Positions 9,679 through 19,305 of a stretch of DNA of 64,000 nt are shown here, piece by piece. The notes below the pieces were generated by a model. That model worked only from the letters and a program-made list of their open reading frames with translations. It was not told the DNA's origin and made no database searches. A program made the position numbers and the translations under genes. The DNA comes from Nitrosomonas marina (GTDB lineage Bacteria > Pseudomonadota > Gammaproteobacteria > Burkholderiales > Nitrosomonadaceae). How positions within the stretch are numbered: the first letter of the stretch is position 1; each line of letters opens with the position of its first letter. The stretch spans positions 1 to 64,000 of the forward strand of contig NZ_FOCP01000004.1 of the NCBI RefSeq assembly GCF_900110145.1. The letters run 5' to 3'.

Positions 9679-10215
9679 ATGTCATCCACTGCAAATAACA
9701 GTCCTGCATTTATCGACGCACTGTACCGCGCACACCATGGCTGGCTAACGGCCTGGCTCAAAAAGAAAATGGCATGCCCGCATCATGCCGCCGATCTGTC
9801 GCACGATACGTTTATTCGCTTATTATTGCAGCCGAAATTGCCCGTTTTAAAAGAACCGCGTGCTTATCTGCTGGTCACCGCCAATCGGCTGATGATCAAT
9901 TTGAATCGCAGGCGTCGTGTTGAAGAAGAAACGCTGTACAGCATGGCAATGCTGATCTCCGGATTATCAAGCCAGGACGTAGCGCATGACTCAGCCGTCC
10001 GACAATTGCTTGAACGTGTGCTGCTTATGCTTGTTGAAGAGCTTGACGGTCGATCCAGAAAAGCTTTTATGTTGTCACGTGTTGACGGGATGACTTACGC
10101 AGAAATTGCACTTGCCATGAATGTTTCCGAGAATCGTGTCAAGCAGTATCTCGTCAAGGCACTGGCATACTGCCATCAGCGGTTACATCAATTCAAGGCT
10201 GAACTGCATGACTGA
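9679..10215 (+). CDS. FecI-type ECF RNA polymerase sigma factor
   Basis: 178 aa. Region 2 is at about residues 12-80 (AADLSHDTFIRLLLQ, EPRAYLLVTANRLMINLNRR) and region 4 at about 115-165 (LDGRSRKAFMLSRVDGMTYA, then IALAMNVSENRVKQYLVKAL). It is an alternative sigma factor for an iron-uptake receptor gene, most likely the frameshifted receptor at 11352. The stop overlaps the start of the FecR gene by 8 bases (ATGACTGA), so translation of the two is coupled. The start at ATG 9679 is where the family alignment begins; the ribosome-binding sequence is weak. Confidence 0.9.
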   Translation: MSSTANNSPAFIDALYRAHHGWLTAWLKKKMACPHHAADLSHDTFIRLLLQPKLPVLKEPRAYLLVTANRLMINLNRRRRVEEETLYSMAMLISGLSSQDVAHDSAVRQLLERVLLMLVEELDGRSRKAFMLSRVDGMTYAEIALAMNVSENRVKQYLVKALAYCHQRLHQFKAELHD

Positions 10216-11143
10216 AACAACACAGACAGATCAGACAGCCGGTTCGAATGTACCCTCGTTGAGCGAACAGGCTGCCGAATGGGCTGTTTGCATGTCAGGC
10301 AAACATGTCAGTCCTCAACAGCAGGCGGATTTCAAGGCCTGGCTGGCGCAGGACTCACGCCATGGGGAAGCATACGCACAGGTCGAGACGCTTTGGCACA
10401 GTATTACCCCCAAAAAACACCGTAACAATTCGACTATCAAGTCGTTGCTGGGCATTGCTTTGCTGCTTGGATGCCTGTATGGTCTGCCGTTTTCCGTATG
10501 GCTGGCAGATGAACGTACCGGTACCGGTGAAATCCGGCACATCACACTGAACGATGGCAGCCGTGTCACACTGGATAGTAACAGCGCGGCAGACATTGCG
10601 TACGATTCACACCAGCGGCGTATCTTCTTACACCGTGGCCGCATACTCGCATATGTAGCACCCGAATCTTCAATCAAACGACCGCCATTTATAGTTGAAA
10701 CCCGCGACGGATCGGCGCAGGCATTGGGAACACGCTTTATCGTGAACCGAACCGGCACAGGCAGTACAGTTACTGTGCTCGAGTCGCAAGTAACTGTTGC
10801 AAATCGTTCCAGGCCGCATCGATTCGTTACCCTTCAGGCCGGTCAAAGCATCCGCTTCGGCAGCGAGGAACTGCAACAACCCGTAGCAGCACCATCATTT
10901 GCTGCAAGCTGGGCGCAGGCGCGACTGATTTACCAGAACACACCGCTCGGTAAAGTCGTTCACGATCTGACACGCTATCGAAGCGGCTACCTGGGCGTGA
11001 ACGAACAGGCTGCACAGCTCCATTTCACTGGTGTTTTACCGGCAGACGCCCCTGAAGAAGCGCTGAATATTCTGAAAAATGCATTGCCGGTCAGCATAAC
11101 CCGATACGGTGATTGGATTGTCCGGATTGAAACTTCAAACTAA
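10208..11143 (+). CDS. FecR-like anti-sigma / signal-transducing membrane protein
   Basis: 311 aa from ATG 10208, which overlaps the sigma gene stop; the open frame extends further up to 10121 but that part is sigma-factor sequence read in another frame. The N-terminal sigma-binding domain (SEQAAEWAVCMSGKHVS, FKAWLAQDSRHGEAY) is followed by a membrane helix (about residues 76-96), the FecR core (ITLNDGSRVTLDSNSAADI, AQALGTRFIV) and the C-terminal domain (LIYQNTPLGKVVHDLTRYRS). The order and length are normal. A strong terminator lies 73 bases after the stop, so the receptor gene must have its own promoter. Confidence 0.9.
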   Translation: MTETTQTDQTAGSNVPSLSEQAAEWAVCMSGKHVSPQQQADFKAWLAQDSRHGEAYAQVETLWHSITPKKHRNNSTIKSLLGIALLLGCLYGLPFSVWLADERTGTGEIRHITLNDGSRVTLDSNSAADIAYDSHQRRIFLHRGRILAYVAPESSIKRPPFIVETRDGSAQALGTRFIVNRTGTGSTVTVLESQVTVANRSRPHRFVTLQAGQSIRFGSEELQQPVAAPSFAASWAQARLIYQNTPLGKVVHDLTRYRSGYLGVNEQAAQLHFTGVLPADAPEEALNILKNALPVSITRYGDWIVRIETSN

Positions 11144-11215
11144 ACCAGTAAAAAATATTCGTATGCACATATCATAACCAGATCCTACCTGACCTCTCTC
11201 AACCTCCTGCCATAT

Positions 11216-11260
11216 ACGCCTGTTCCGCAATGTTCTTTTGCGTGACAGGCGTCTTTTTTT
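11216..11260 (+). terminator. Rho-independent terminator after fecI-fecR pair
   Basis: ACGCCTGT (11216-11223) pairs with ACAGGCGT (11245-11252), an inner CGCAA pairs with TTGCG, and seven T residues follow at 11254-11260. This is a typical intrinsic terminator on the plus strand. It separates transcription of the regulators from the receptor that starts at 11352. Confidence 0.85.
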
Positions 11261-11351
11261 GATTAATTTAATTTGCTTTCGGGACTACCCGATTTTCCGG
11301 CTCGCGTGTCATAGGTAATAAAAGATCTATAACACAACAACAGGAACAAAA

Positions 11352-13759
11352 ATGTTGATAAAAACGATAATGGGCTTTCGCAATATCAGTATGTTAATCG
11401 GCTGCATACTGCCTCTTTGGATCTTGGCAGCAACGCATGCAAGTGCGCAAGCAACACAACAAAGCGTAGATATTTATATCGATACGCAACCGCTCGACCA
11501 GGCGATCACGCAATTGGCCGAACAGGCAGGCATTTTGATCGGCACGGATGCAAGCCTGGTAGCCAACAAGCAGGCGCCACAGATCAATGGACGATATACA
11601 GCGGAGCAAGCGATCATGCAGCTGCTCAAGGGCAGCGGGCTTTCTGCCATTGAAAGCGCACCGGGGCAATACACGCTAATCGCGACATCGGATACCAGCA
11701 GTAACAGCGACCCCGTCAAACTGCCTGAGGCGAGAGTCACCGGCTTCATGGACCCGGACCCGGACGCGTCGGGCAACCCGAGTTATACGCGCACCAATGC
11801 GTCAACCGCGACCAGAGTCGATTTGCCGCTGATGATCACGCCGGCTTCCGTTCAAGTCGTTCCGCAAGCAGTATTAGAGGATCAACAAGCCATTCAGATC
11901 GAAGATGCAGTCAAAAATGTCAGCGGCGTTTCTCCCGGGTTTACTTTCGGGGGGATGAGCCAGTCATTCATGATCCGGGGTTTTGAAATGGGTTTCGCCA
12001 GTTTCCGCGACGGATTCAGGTTTCCGCTCGCTACAAGTTTTTCATTGGCGAACATCGCGCGGGTGGAAGTATTGAAAGGCGCCACGACAAATTTATACGG
12101 CCGGATCGAACCGGGCGGCATGGTCAATCTGGTTACCAAGCGGCCGCAGGCGGAACGCTATTACGCGTTAAATCAGCAGTTCGGGTCGTACGGCCAGTTC
12201 CAGACACTGGCTGACGCCACCGGTGCGATCAACGACAGCGGCACGCTGCTGTACCGCCTGAATTTCGAATACCTCAACCAGAATTCATTCCGCGATTTCG
12301 GCTTCAGCGACCGGATTTTCGTCGCACCGTCGGTCACCTGGAAAATGCACCGAGCACCCAGTTTGATGTGGATTTTACGTATAAGGATCTGGAGACGCGT
12401 GAAGATTATGGTATTGTCGCGCTCGGAAACCGCCCGGCCAGGGTGCCGCGATCGCGCTTCCTGGGTGAGCCGGCGGATAAGACGCATGAAAACATTTACA
12501 ATACCGCCGCGACATTAACGCATGCGTTTAACGACGACTGGCGGGCGCGGGCGCGCTTCAGTTATTTTCACCGGGATGTTAGAGATCCGCAAACCACTGG
12601 GTTCGATCTCGATGAAATGACGGGCGTATTGCAACGGGGATACTATAGAGGCGATGCGTCCACCATTGCCTATCAGGGTACGGTTGACGTCACGGGGCGT
12701 TTCAATACCTACGGCATCGAGCATAACGTGCTGGCGGGATGGGAATACTACGGGTCATTTGGCGGGGTTCAATCAATTTCGGCCGATGCCAGCCCGATCA
12801 ATATATTCCGTCCGCAGTACAGCCGTGAGAATCTGGGGTCATTACCCAGAAATTTTTTCATCGATCAGACGAACGAGTGGAACGGCGTGTTTTTTCAGGA
12901 TCAAATTACGTTGTTTGACAAGCTGCATCTGATGGGCGGCGGGCGATATGACTGGGCTACCAATGCAGTAGGTTTGGCTTTCGGTGAGGATCAATCGCTG
13001 GCCGATGCCGAAGCGGCGGCGCGGAAAGTCAATAACGCACGCTTCAGCCCGCGCGCGGGGATTGTGTATCAGCCATGGGAATGGCTGTCGTTTTACGGTA
13101 ACTACGTGCAATCGCTGGGTTCCGCCAATAGGGCCTTCGGTATTGACGGTAACGTACTCAAACCGCAAATCGGCGAGCAGTTCGAGGGCGGATTCAAGAC
13201 TACGCTGTTTGGCGGCCGGCTGAATTCCAACGTGGCGTATTATCATCTGACCCGGCAAAACCTCGCGGTGAGCGTTCCCGGACAACCCTTTTCAGTTGCG
13301 GTCGGCGAAGCGCGCAGTCAGGGTGTGGAAGTAGACGTTTCGGGGCAGGTCACCGATGGACTGAGCCTGATTCTGACCTATGCGTATACCGACGCCGAAG
13401 TACTGGAGGGCGATAACAAGGGCAACCGGCTGTGGAACGTACCCAAACACTCGGGAAGTATATGGGCGCGTTACGATGTGCCGGTTGAACCGCTGCACGG
13501 CCTCAGTTTCGGCGCCGGTGTTTTCGTACAGGACAAGCGTCCGGGCGATCCGGCGAATACCTTCATTCTGCCATCGCAGGCGCGTGTCGACGCCATGGTG
13601 CGCTACCGTTCCAAGCTGATGAAATCACGCTTGAGCGTGCAGCTCAATGCGTACAATCTGGCGGACAGCACGCTTTTTGGCGGCACGCTGGGTGACCGGA
13701 ATTCTATTAATGTCGGCATCCCACGCATGTTTGTCGGCTCGATTAATTATGCAATGTGA
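11352..13759 (+). pseudogene. TonB-dependent siderophore receptor (FpvA-like), split by one frameshift
   Basis: The first frame (11352-12518) gives a signal peptide (ending ASAQ), STN domain, plug (RVDLPLMITPASVQVVPQ, RVEVLKGATTNLYGRIEPGG) and first barrel strands. The second frame continues the barrel from about 12348 to the stop at 13759. Adding one A after base 12347 restores TWKM-TPSTQFDVDF across the joint, so a single-base deletion explains everything and about 800 aa of receptor are otherwise intact. It is either a recent inactivating mutation, a phase-variable site or a sequencing error; the site is not in a long homopolymer (AAAATG). The fecI-fecR pair upstream (9679-11143) is the likely regulator. 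Upstream of the ATG is AACAGGAACAAAA, similar to the leader of the decayed receptor at 721. Confidence 0.88.
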
Positions 13760-13816
13760 CGAGTTAAATACTATTTTAGAAGATAACTACTGTTTCAATT
13801 TCATGTTGTAGTGCCT

Positions 13817-15100
13817 ATGCGTCGATTACTTACCATTGTTCACCGCTATACCGGTCTGCTGCTGGCGCCGTTTCTGCTGATTGTGGGACTCACCGGCAGC
13901 GTTCTGGCGTTTTACCATGAACTGGACCGTTGGCTGAATCCATCGATGCTGACGGTACCGGTTCCCCAATCGTCATCGGTTTTGCCATTTGATCCGTTTG
14001 CACTGCACGAGCGTGCGGAAAATCAGACGCCGCATGCGCAAGTTGACTGGTTCGATCTGACGTTTGAACCGGGGCAGGCTTATCGGTTATTTCTGCTGCC
14101 GCGAATCAATCCGCACAGTGGCTTGCCTTACGATCTTCCCTATAATGAAATCTATTTCAATCCGTATACGGGAGAACAAACAGGGGCGCGCACCTGGGGT
14201 GAAGTATCACTCGCAAAAGAAAATATTCTCTCATTTCTGTATCGGCTGCATTATGCGCTGGCACTGCCCGAGCATCTCGCGATGTTTGGCATGACCATTC
14301 TGGGTGTGATTGCGCTGCTCTGGTTTCTGGATAGCTTCGTTGGATTCTATTTGACTGTTCCGCAGCAACGAATGAAGCAGTCCTTACCGTACAAACAGTA
14401 CTGGCAACGCTGGAAACCCGCGTGGCACATCAAACCAAGCCGGTTTAACTACGATCTGCACCGTGCCTGTGGCTTGTGGTTGTGGCCTGTACTACTGGCG
14501 CTGGCTTGGTCGGGGGTGGCGTTCAATCTGAAAGAAGTATATCAACCAGTAATGAGCTCTGTGTTGAATATGCGTGACCTGGATGCATTACCCAGACTGG
14601 ATAAGCCGCTTAAGACACCCGGGCTCGATTGGCGAGCTGCACATCAATTCGGACACGAGTATATCCAGCGGGCATCTGAAGAATACGGATTTGTAGTAGA
14701 GCGCGAGCTGTCGCTGTTTCTTGATCGGGTGCACGGTGTGTATCACTACAGGGTTAAAACCGATCATGACTACGGAAAAAATGGCGCAACAATTGTGGTG
14801 CTGAATGCTGGTACTGGCAAGTTAGTCACGCTAACCACACCTGTTACCGATTCCATCGGCGATGTCGTTCATCGCTGGATAACCTGGTTGCACACCGCGC
14901 GCGTTTTCGGCTTGCCGATACAAATTTTGATCTGTATGGCAGGTTTAATCGTAGCAATACTGTCTGTAACCGGTACCGTCATCTGGTCGAGAAAACACCG
15001 TATTCAAAAGGCTAAAGTCATTACCTGGGAAAGCGTAGCGCTATTGCGTGAACAACGTTTGGCATCGCTACGAAGCGTATTACATCACAGCCAGAAATAA
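13817..15100 (+). CDS. PepSY-type membrane protein (PiuB-like, iron-uptake associated)
   Basis: 427 aa from ATG 13817 (a GTG two codons earlier is also possible). It begins LTIVHRYTGLLLAPFLLIVG, the first of about four membrane helices; others lie near residues 150-175, 215-235 and 370-395. PepSY-type periplasmic regions lie between them (YNEIYFNPYTGEQ; DRVHGVYHYRVKT). Conserved His residues near helices (HRYTG, HELDR, HRWITWLHTARVFG) resemble the heme- or metal-reducing members of this family. Proteins of this kind often sit beside siderophore receptors and are thought to help release or reduce iron at the inner membrane. It starts 57 bases after the receptor at 11352-13759, probably in the same transcript. 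Confidence 0.8.
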   Translation: MRRLLTIVHRYTGLLLAPFLLIVGLTGSVLAFYHELDRWLNPSMLTVPVPQSSSVLPFDPFALHERAENQTPHAQVDWFDLTFEPGQAYRLFLLPRINPHSGLPYDLPYNEIYFNPYTGEQTGARTWGEVSLAKENILSFLYRLHYALALPEHLAMFGMTILGVIALLWFLDSFVGFYLTVPQQRMKQSLPYKQYWQRWKPAWHIKPSRFNYDLHRACGLWLWPVLLALAWSGVAFNLKEVYQPVMSSVLNMRDLDALPRLDKPLKTPGLDWRAAHQFGHEYIQRASEEYGFVVERELSLFLDRVHGVYHYRVKTDHDYGKNGATIVVLNAGTGKLVTLTTPVTDSIGDVVHRWITWLHTARVFGLPIQILICMAGLIVAILSVTGTVIWSRKHRIQKAKVITWESVALLREQRLASLRSVLHHSQK

Positions 15101-15308
15101 GCTTTATGCCAGCATGTACAGAGCTGCCACCGTGTGTCGAGTTCGCAGGACCACAACATTATGCTGTTCCCGACGCTAATCAGCCGTACGCTTTTAAGTC
15201 TGGCTCTTATGGTAAAACCTTACATGAACATTTGATCGTAATATAACCAGACCTGCTAGTAATCATGTGGAGCGTCCTGTTGATATCCATTCAACCCTTG
15301 ATTTCAAA

Positions 15309-17945
15309 TTATGCAGCTACTCTACGTATCGGTCTGGAGGGTTTCCTGGCGGCTGATTGCTGCCTTCTATATACAATAATACTGAGCAAAACGCCAAGCA
15401 ATATCACCGTGATCAGCGGAATGTTGCCTTCTGCAATCGTTTCGAGATTGGGGTCGAACAGCAACAGCAATAACGCAATAGCCAAAGTCGGAATAATCGT
15501 CACAAACAGGCTGATAATAAAAATCTTTTTGTGCTTTCCGTGAAAACGGCACGAATTCAAATAACTGATCAGCAAAATCAACGACAACACGCCCAACACA
15601 ATCAGGGCAACCCAGAAAAAGCTCCGATTTTCGCAGACAAACCGGTCAAGTGCGGTGTCCGGCTGACCGTTGCGGTCGGGGTGTTGAAAATGTCTGACCA
15701 GGCAACTGCTGATGCCCTTTATCTCCTCGCACCGTCCGGACATTTCCGTTTTCAGCACCGGTTCATTCAGCGGTAACGGCCAGAAACCCACGCCGCCAAA
15801 ATTGTCCTTGAAATAAACAATATCATCTTCCAGCTGTTCCCAGTTTCGGCCGTCAAATTCGATAACCGGAATGATATTGCGCAAAAACAGGCCGCGTAAA
15901 ATACCATACAACCCGCTATTTTCAATATCTAGCCTCAGTCCTTTCTTGGCCTTTGTCGTCGGTTCTTCAAGTAGCACCAGAATTTTGGCATTAAGATCGT
16001 CGCGGATATCAACCTGCTGATACGAGCTGGCAGCATCATTAGCTTGAATACCCGAAATACGTTCAAGCAGATTAAAATACTGATAAAACCCATCTCCCAG
16101 CTCGGACTGCGACACCATAATGTTGACAAAATAATTATCACCCGTTGCCTGTAGCCGTTTTGTCAACGTATCATAAAAACTGTTAAACAGGTCGATCGAC
16201 ACTGCATCGTTCGGGAATCCTCTGAAATCGAGCGTGACGCCATCGCCTTGCGTTGCCAGGTGAACTGCGCCAAATGTCAGTCTGGCATATAGATCATTCA
16301 ACGGTTGCGTGAGTAATTGATAAATGTCATCAGCAAGTGTGGCAAAGATATTCGCCTTCTGGTTTGAATCGAGTGACTGCCATTCTTTTGCCCAGTATGA
16401 CTGATCTTTGTATATAACCCAGTCCACTTTACTGTTGTGTCGGCGGGCCGTCTGGATAAATGAATTTTTATCAAGAAACTGTTTCAGGTCGAATGTATTA
16501 TTATCATCATTGACATGGTTAATCGCCCCGCCGGCATCAAAAGACAATCCATGATAAGCCACCCGTGACAAAACACTGAAATTGACTATTTGCCGGGTAT
16601 CACTTGCCAGCCAGTAAGGATAAAGACCGTAAACCGTACCAGACAGTTCATCCAGCACACATCCACAGCCATCGCCGTCCCAATCCAGTATAGCGGAAGC
16701 ATCAAAAACCGGTCTTTTTTTATATAGCAACGCAACTGCCGGACGCACAACATGCTCATAAAGACTGCTGATAAATGCATCGACATCGCGCTTCTCTGTT
16801 TCGTTGCATGTTCCGGATCGCTCACGTAACGCATTTATTAATTTCAGATGTTTGCGAATCTCGGGCATTCCATGGTACATCTGATTGTTGAGCAGATCGG
16901 TTTCCAGCGCCAAAAACGCTTCATCGCTGATTTTGATGCCCAGCGTGTACTGGTTATGCAAGAGTGCTTCCTGACAAACTCCAATGCCCGCAAAAATTTT
17001 AGCCTGCGCCGCTTTGTCAAAAAGTTCCGGACGTGGATAAACTGTACCGGCAAATTCATTTTCAAGCAATTCAGCAAGAACAGGATTCAGGGAAGCCATG
17101 AAAGGATCGCCGATCATTGCCTGGTCAAGAAATTTTATAAAATCCTGTGTAATCACCGGCGTTCTGTTACGGTAGTAACGTTTTACCAATGGGGACAATC
17201 GCTGAAACAGATCCGGATAGGCTGCCAGGACGTTAGAGACAGCCGTTTCGAGTAATGCGTAATTCTCGTACTGTTTGTTTTCCAGCTTAAGCAGCGCAGC
17301 CATTATCTGTTCCTTGCTCTGCAACAGCACGAAATCATCGGCTGTTAACTGATAATAGTACATGGGCGATGCAGAGTAATCGGGATTGACCCCGATAGAA
17401 AATGGCTCACTTAATGATCGATAGCGATACACAAGGTCCAGCAATGCCTGGTGAGAGCCCTGTCGCCTGATGTAATAATCCAGATCTCTTTGATAACCGG
17501 GCAGCCTGTCGTTCCAGTCGGCGAATTCAGCACTCAGAAGAATCGCCGTTTCTTGTGGAAACAAGTTGGCAAATTCAGCAATGCTTTCAATCCGGACAAT
17601 CAGTTCATCGGCGTAATCACCGATCGGTTCGATTTTAAAATCGTGGGTAAACCGTTGCAGCCAGAACAAAGTCACCGGACCCAGGAGACCGTCTGTCAGC
17701 GGCTGGTTACTTAACTGGACATCTCTTTTCCAGTTCAGGTCCTGTTGATAAATAACAGCGAGGTTCTGTTGAATGCTATAAATGGCGGAATGCTCGAGCT
17801 GGTTGAATCTGGATCGATCCAGCAGCCGGTCGAAGTGCTGATCGCGATCCAGCACATAGGGTACATCATAAGCATAAAGCGTGACGCTGCTGCCGGTTAT
17901 CAACAGTAACCAGAGGAGCAAGATTCTGAAGAATTGCAATCTCAT
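15309..17945 (-). CDS. Secreted membrane-anchored protein with degenerate GH18-like domain, last eCIS gene
   Basis: 878 aa. A signal peptide (about 1-26) is followed by a segment like a peptidoglycan-binding domain (DGLLGPVTLFWLQRF, about residues 86-100), a long helical region, a Cys-containing stretch (DWDGDGCGCVLDEL), then a TIM-barrel-like GH18 pattern. Strand 1 is VYGLYPYWLAS, strand 2 VLSRVAYHGLSFD, strand 4 GDGVTLDFRGF. In GH18 enzymes strand 4 reads DGxDxDxE; here the second Asp is Thr and the catalytic Glu is Arg, so chitinase activity is unlikely. Three hydrophobic segments and a basic tail close the protein (about 765-860). Its start overlaps the stop of the AAA ATPase gene by 4 bases (ATGA), tying it to the injection-system operon. 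The role is unknown: anchoring the particle at the envelope, glycan binding or release are options. I recognise no named family over the full length. Confidence 0.7.
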   Translation of the reverse strand: MRLQFFRILLLWLLLITGSSVTLYAYDVPYVLDRDQHFDRLLDRSRFNQLEHSAIYSIQQNLAVIYQQDLNWKRDVQLSNQPLTDGLLGPVTLFWLQRFTHDFKIEPIGDYADELIVRIESIAEFANLFPQETAILLSAEFADWNDRLPGYQRDLDYYIRRQGSHQALLDLVYRYRSLSEPFSIGVNPDYSASPMYYYQLTADDFVLLQSKEQIMAALLKLENKQYENYALLETAVSNVLAAYPDLFQRLSPLVKRYYRNRTPVITQDFIKFLDQAMIGDPFMASLNPVLAELLENEFAGTVYPRPELFDKAAQAKIFAGIGVCQEALLHNQYTLGIKISDEAFLALETDLLNNQMYHGMPEIRKHLKLINALRERSGTCNETEKRDVDAFISSLYEHVVRPAVALLYKKRPVFDASAILDWDGDGCGCVLDELSGTVYGLYPYWLASDTRQIVNFSVLSRVAYHGLSFDAGGAINHVNDDNNTFDLKQFLDKNSFIQTARRHNSKVDWVIYKDQSYWAKEWQSLDSNQKANIFATLADDIYQLLTQPLNDLYARLTFGAVHLATQGDGVTLDFRGFPNDAVSIDLFNSFYDTLTKRLQATGDNYFVNIMVSQSELGDGFYQYFNLLERISGIQANDAASSYQQVDIRDDLNAKILVLLEEPTTKAKKGLRLDIENSGLYGILRGLFLRNIIPVIEFDGRNWEQLEDDIVYFKDNFGGVGFWPLPLNEPVLKTEMSGRCEEIKGISSCLVRHFQHPDRNGQPDTALDRFVCENRSFFWVALIVLGVLSLILLISYLNSCRFHGKHKKIFIISLFVTIIPTLAIALLLLLFDPNLETIAEGNIPLITVILLGVLLSIIVYRRQQSAARKPSRPIRRVAA

Positions 17946-19303
17946 TGCGTCCTTCCTTCTTTTAACAGTTCTTTTCTGACGCCGTTTACCAGATCATCAT
18001 GGAAAATTGTTTCCCGGTTCATTCGTACCGCCTGAATTGCGGCGTACCGTACCGCATTGGTGATACCTCCCCCGGAAAGTACGTATTTATCCGCCAGTTC
18101 ATTTAAATTAACATTTTCCAATAAGCGGCTGTTCCCTGTAAACATACCCTGCCACAATCGCAGGCGCTGTTCTGCATCAGGCAACGCAAAATGAACAGAA
18201 GTCTGGAAACGGCGCGCAAAGGCTTCGTCCATATTCGTTTTTTGATTGGTTGCCAGAATCACAATGCCCGGATAATCTTCTATACGCTGTAACAGATAAG
18301 CGATTTCCTGATTGGCATAACGGTCGTTCGCGCTACTGGTTTGCGTCCGCTTTCCAAACAGCGCATCTGCCTCATCAAAAAACAGAATCCAGCGCTTGTT
18401 ACCTGCCTGGTCAAATACATTCGCCAGATTTTTCTCTGTCTCACCGATATATTTGGAGACGACCATTGACAGATCGATCCGGTACACATCGATATCCGCC
18501 GCTTTACCGATAAGTGTTGCAGTCAACGTTTTCCCGGTTCCCGGCGGACCGTAAAACAATACGCGATAACCTGGTCTGATATTTTTCCCAAGGTCCCACT
18601 GCTGCAATATCTTTGCTGAATGCTGCAGCCAGGCGTTAATATTTTCGATTTCATCCATCACTTCTGCACTTAAAACCAGATCCTGCCAGGTCAATGAGGT
18701 GGTAATCAATTTCGCCGGAAAATGCATTGTATAATCGGGCTTCTGATTTTTTCCGGTTGTCATGCGCCCAAGGTATTCTGCCGTGATTGTTAGCGATGCA
18801 CTTAAAAAAGGCTCCCCATTCGCCACCTGGGCAACTTTGATAATTCCATTTTTTGACAAACTGTGATCGGCCTGAAACAGTTGCAAGACATCAAACCGTC
18901 TTGACAGATCCTCACCAGCCAGTAAAAAAACTGCGGTTTCACACGTTGGGAGAAAACCACTGTGAAACTTGCCACGCCATCCTCCAAATTCTGTAAAACC
19001 GCGCGCAAGATCCTGATTATTCATCATAAAAAAATCCAGCGCCTGCGGCTGCAGATGCGGCAGCAATGCCAGAATCACAATCAGTCGTTCCTCGAAGCCC
19101 ATACCGGTTTCCCGGATAATTTGCGCAAACTCGGACTGATCTGACAACAAGTCAGGGGCGCTGATCGCGTATATTTCATCGATGTCGGTTTCACGACCGA
19201 AATAAAGATCGAAGCGTGCTTTAACTATGGCCTTGAACCATTTGACCTCCCTTTCTAACGATTCAGCGTTTAATTTATTCGACATTGACAAAGACGCTTC
19301 CAT
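17942..19303 (-). CDS. eCIS AAA+ ATPase (Afp15-like)
   Basis: About 453 aa. A N-terminal helical region precedes one AAA+ module: Walker A GPPGTGKT (about residues 253-260), Walker B ILFFDEAD (about 306-313), sensor-1-like IVILATNQ and an arginine finger region (DEAFARRFQ). Homologues are a constant part of eCIS gene clusters (Afp15/Pvc15) and are thought to help assembly or cargo loading. The frame is open further upstream but overlaps the tape-measure gene; ATG 19303 lies 2 bases after that gene's stop, and ATG 19285 with GGAAG in front is an alternative. It overlaps the next gene by 4 bases. Confidence 0.92.
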   Translation of the reverse strand: MEASLSMSNKLNAESLEREVKWFKAIVKARFDLYFGRETDIDEIYAISAPDLLSDQSEFAQIIRETGMGFEERLIVILALLPHLQPQALDFFMMNNQDLARGFTEFGGWRGKFHSGFLPTCETAVFLLAGEDLSRRFDVLQLFQADHSLSKNGIIKVAQVANGEPFLSASLTITAEYLGRMTTGKNQKPDYTMHFPAKLITTSLTWQDLVLSAEVMDEIENINAWLQHSAKILQQWDLGKNIRPGYRVLFYGPPGTGKTLTATLIGKAADIDVYRIDLSMVVSKYIGETEKNLANVFDQAGNKRWILFFDEADALFGKRTQTSSANDRYANQEIAYLLQRIEDYPGIVILATNQKTNMDEAFARRFQTSVHFALPDAEQRLRLWQGMFTGNSRLLENVNLNELADKYVLSGGGITNAVRYAAIQAVRMNRETIFHDDLVNGVRKELLKEGRTQ

Positions 19304-19305
19304 GC

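Noticed and set aside
11352-13759. Two separate receptor genes.
   Set aside because: The second frame lacks any signal peptide or start and directly continues the barrel of the first after one restored base.
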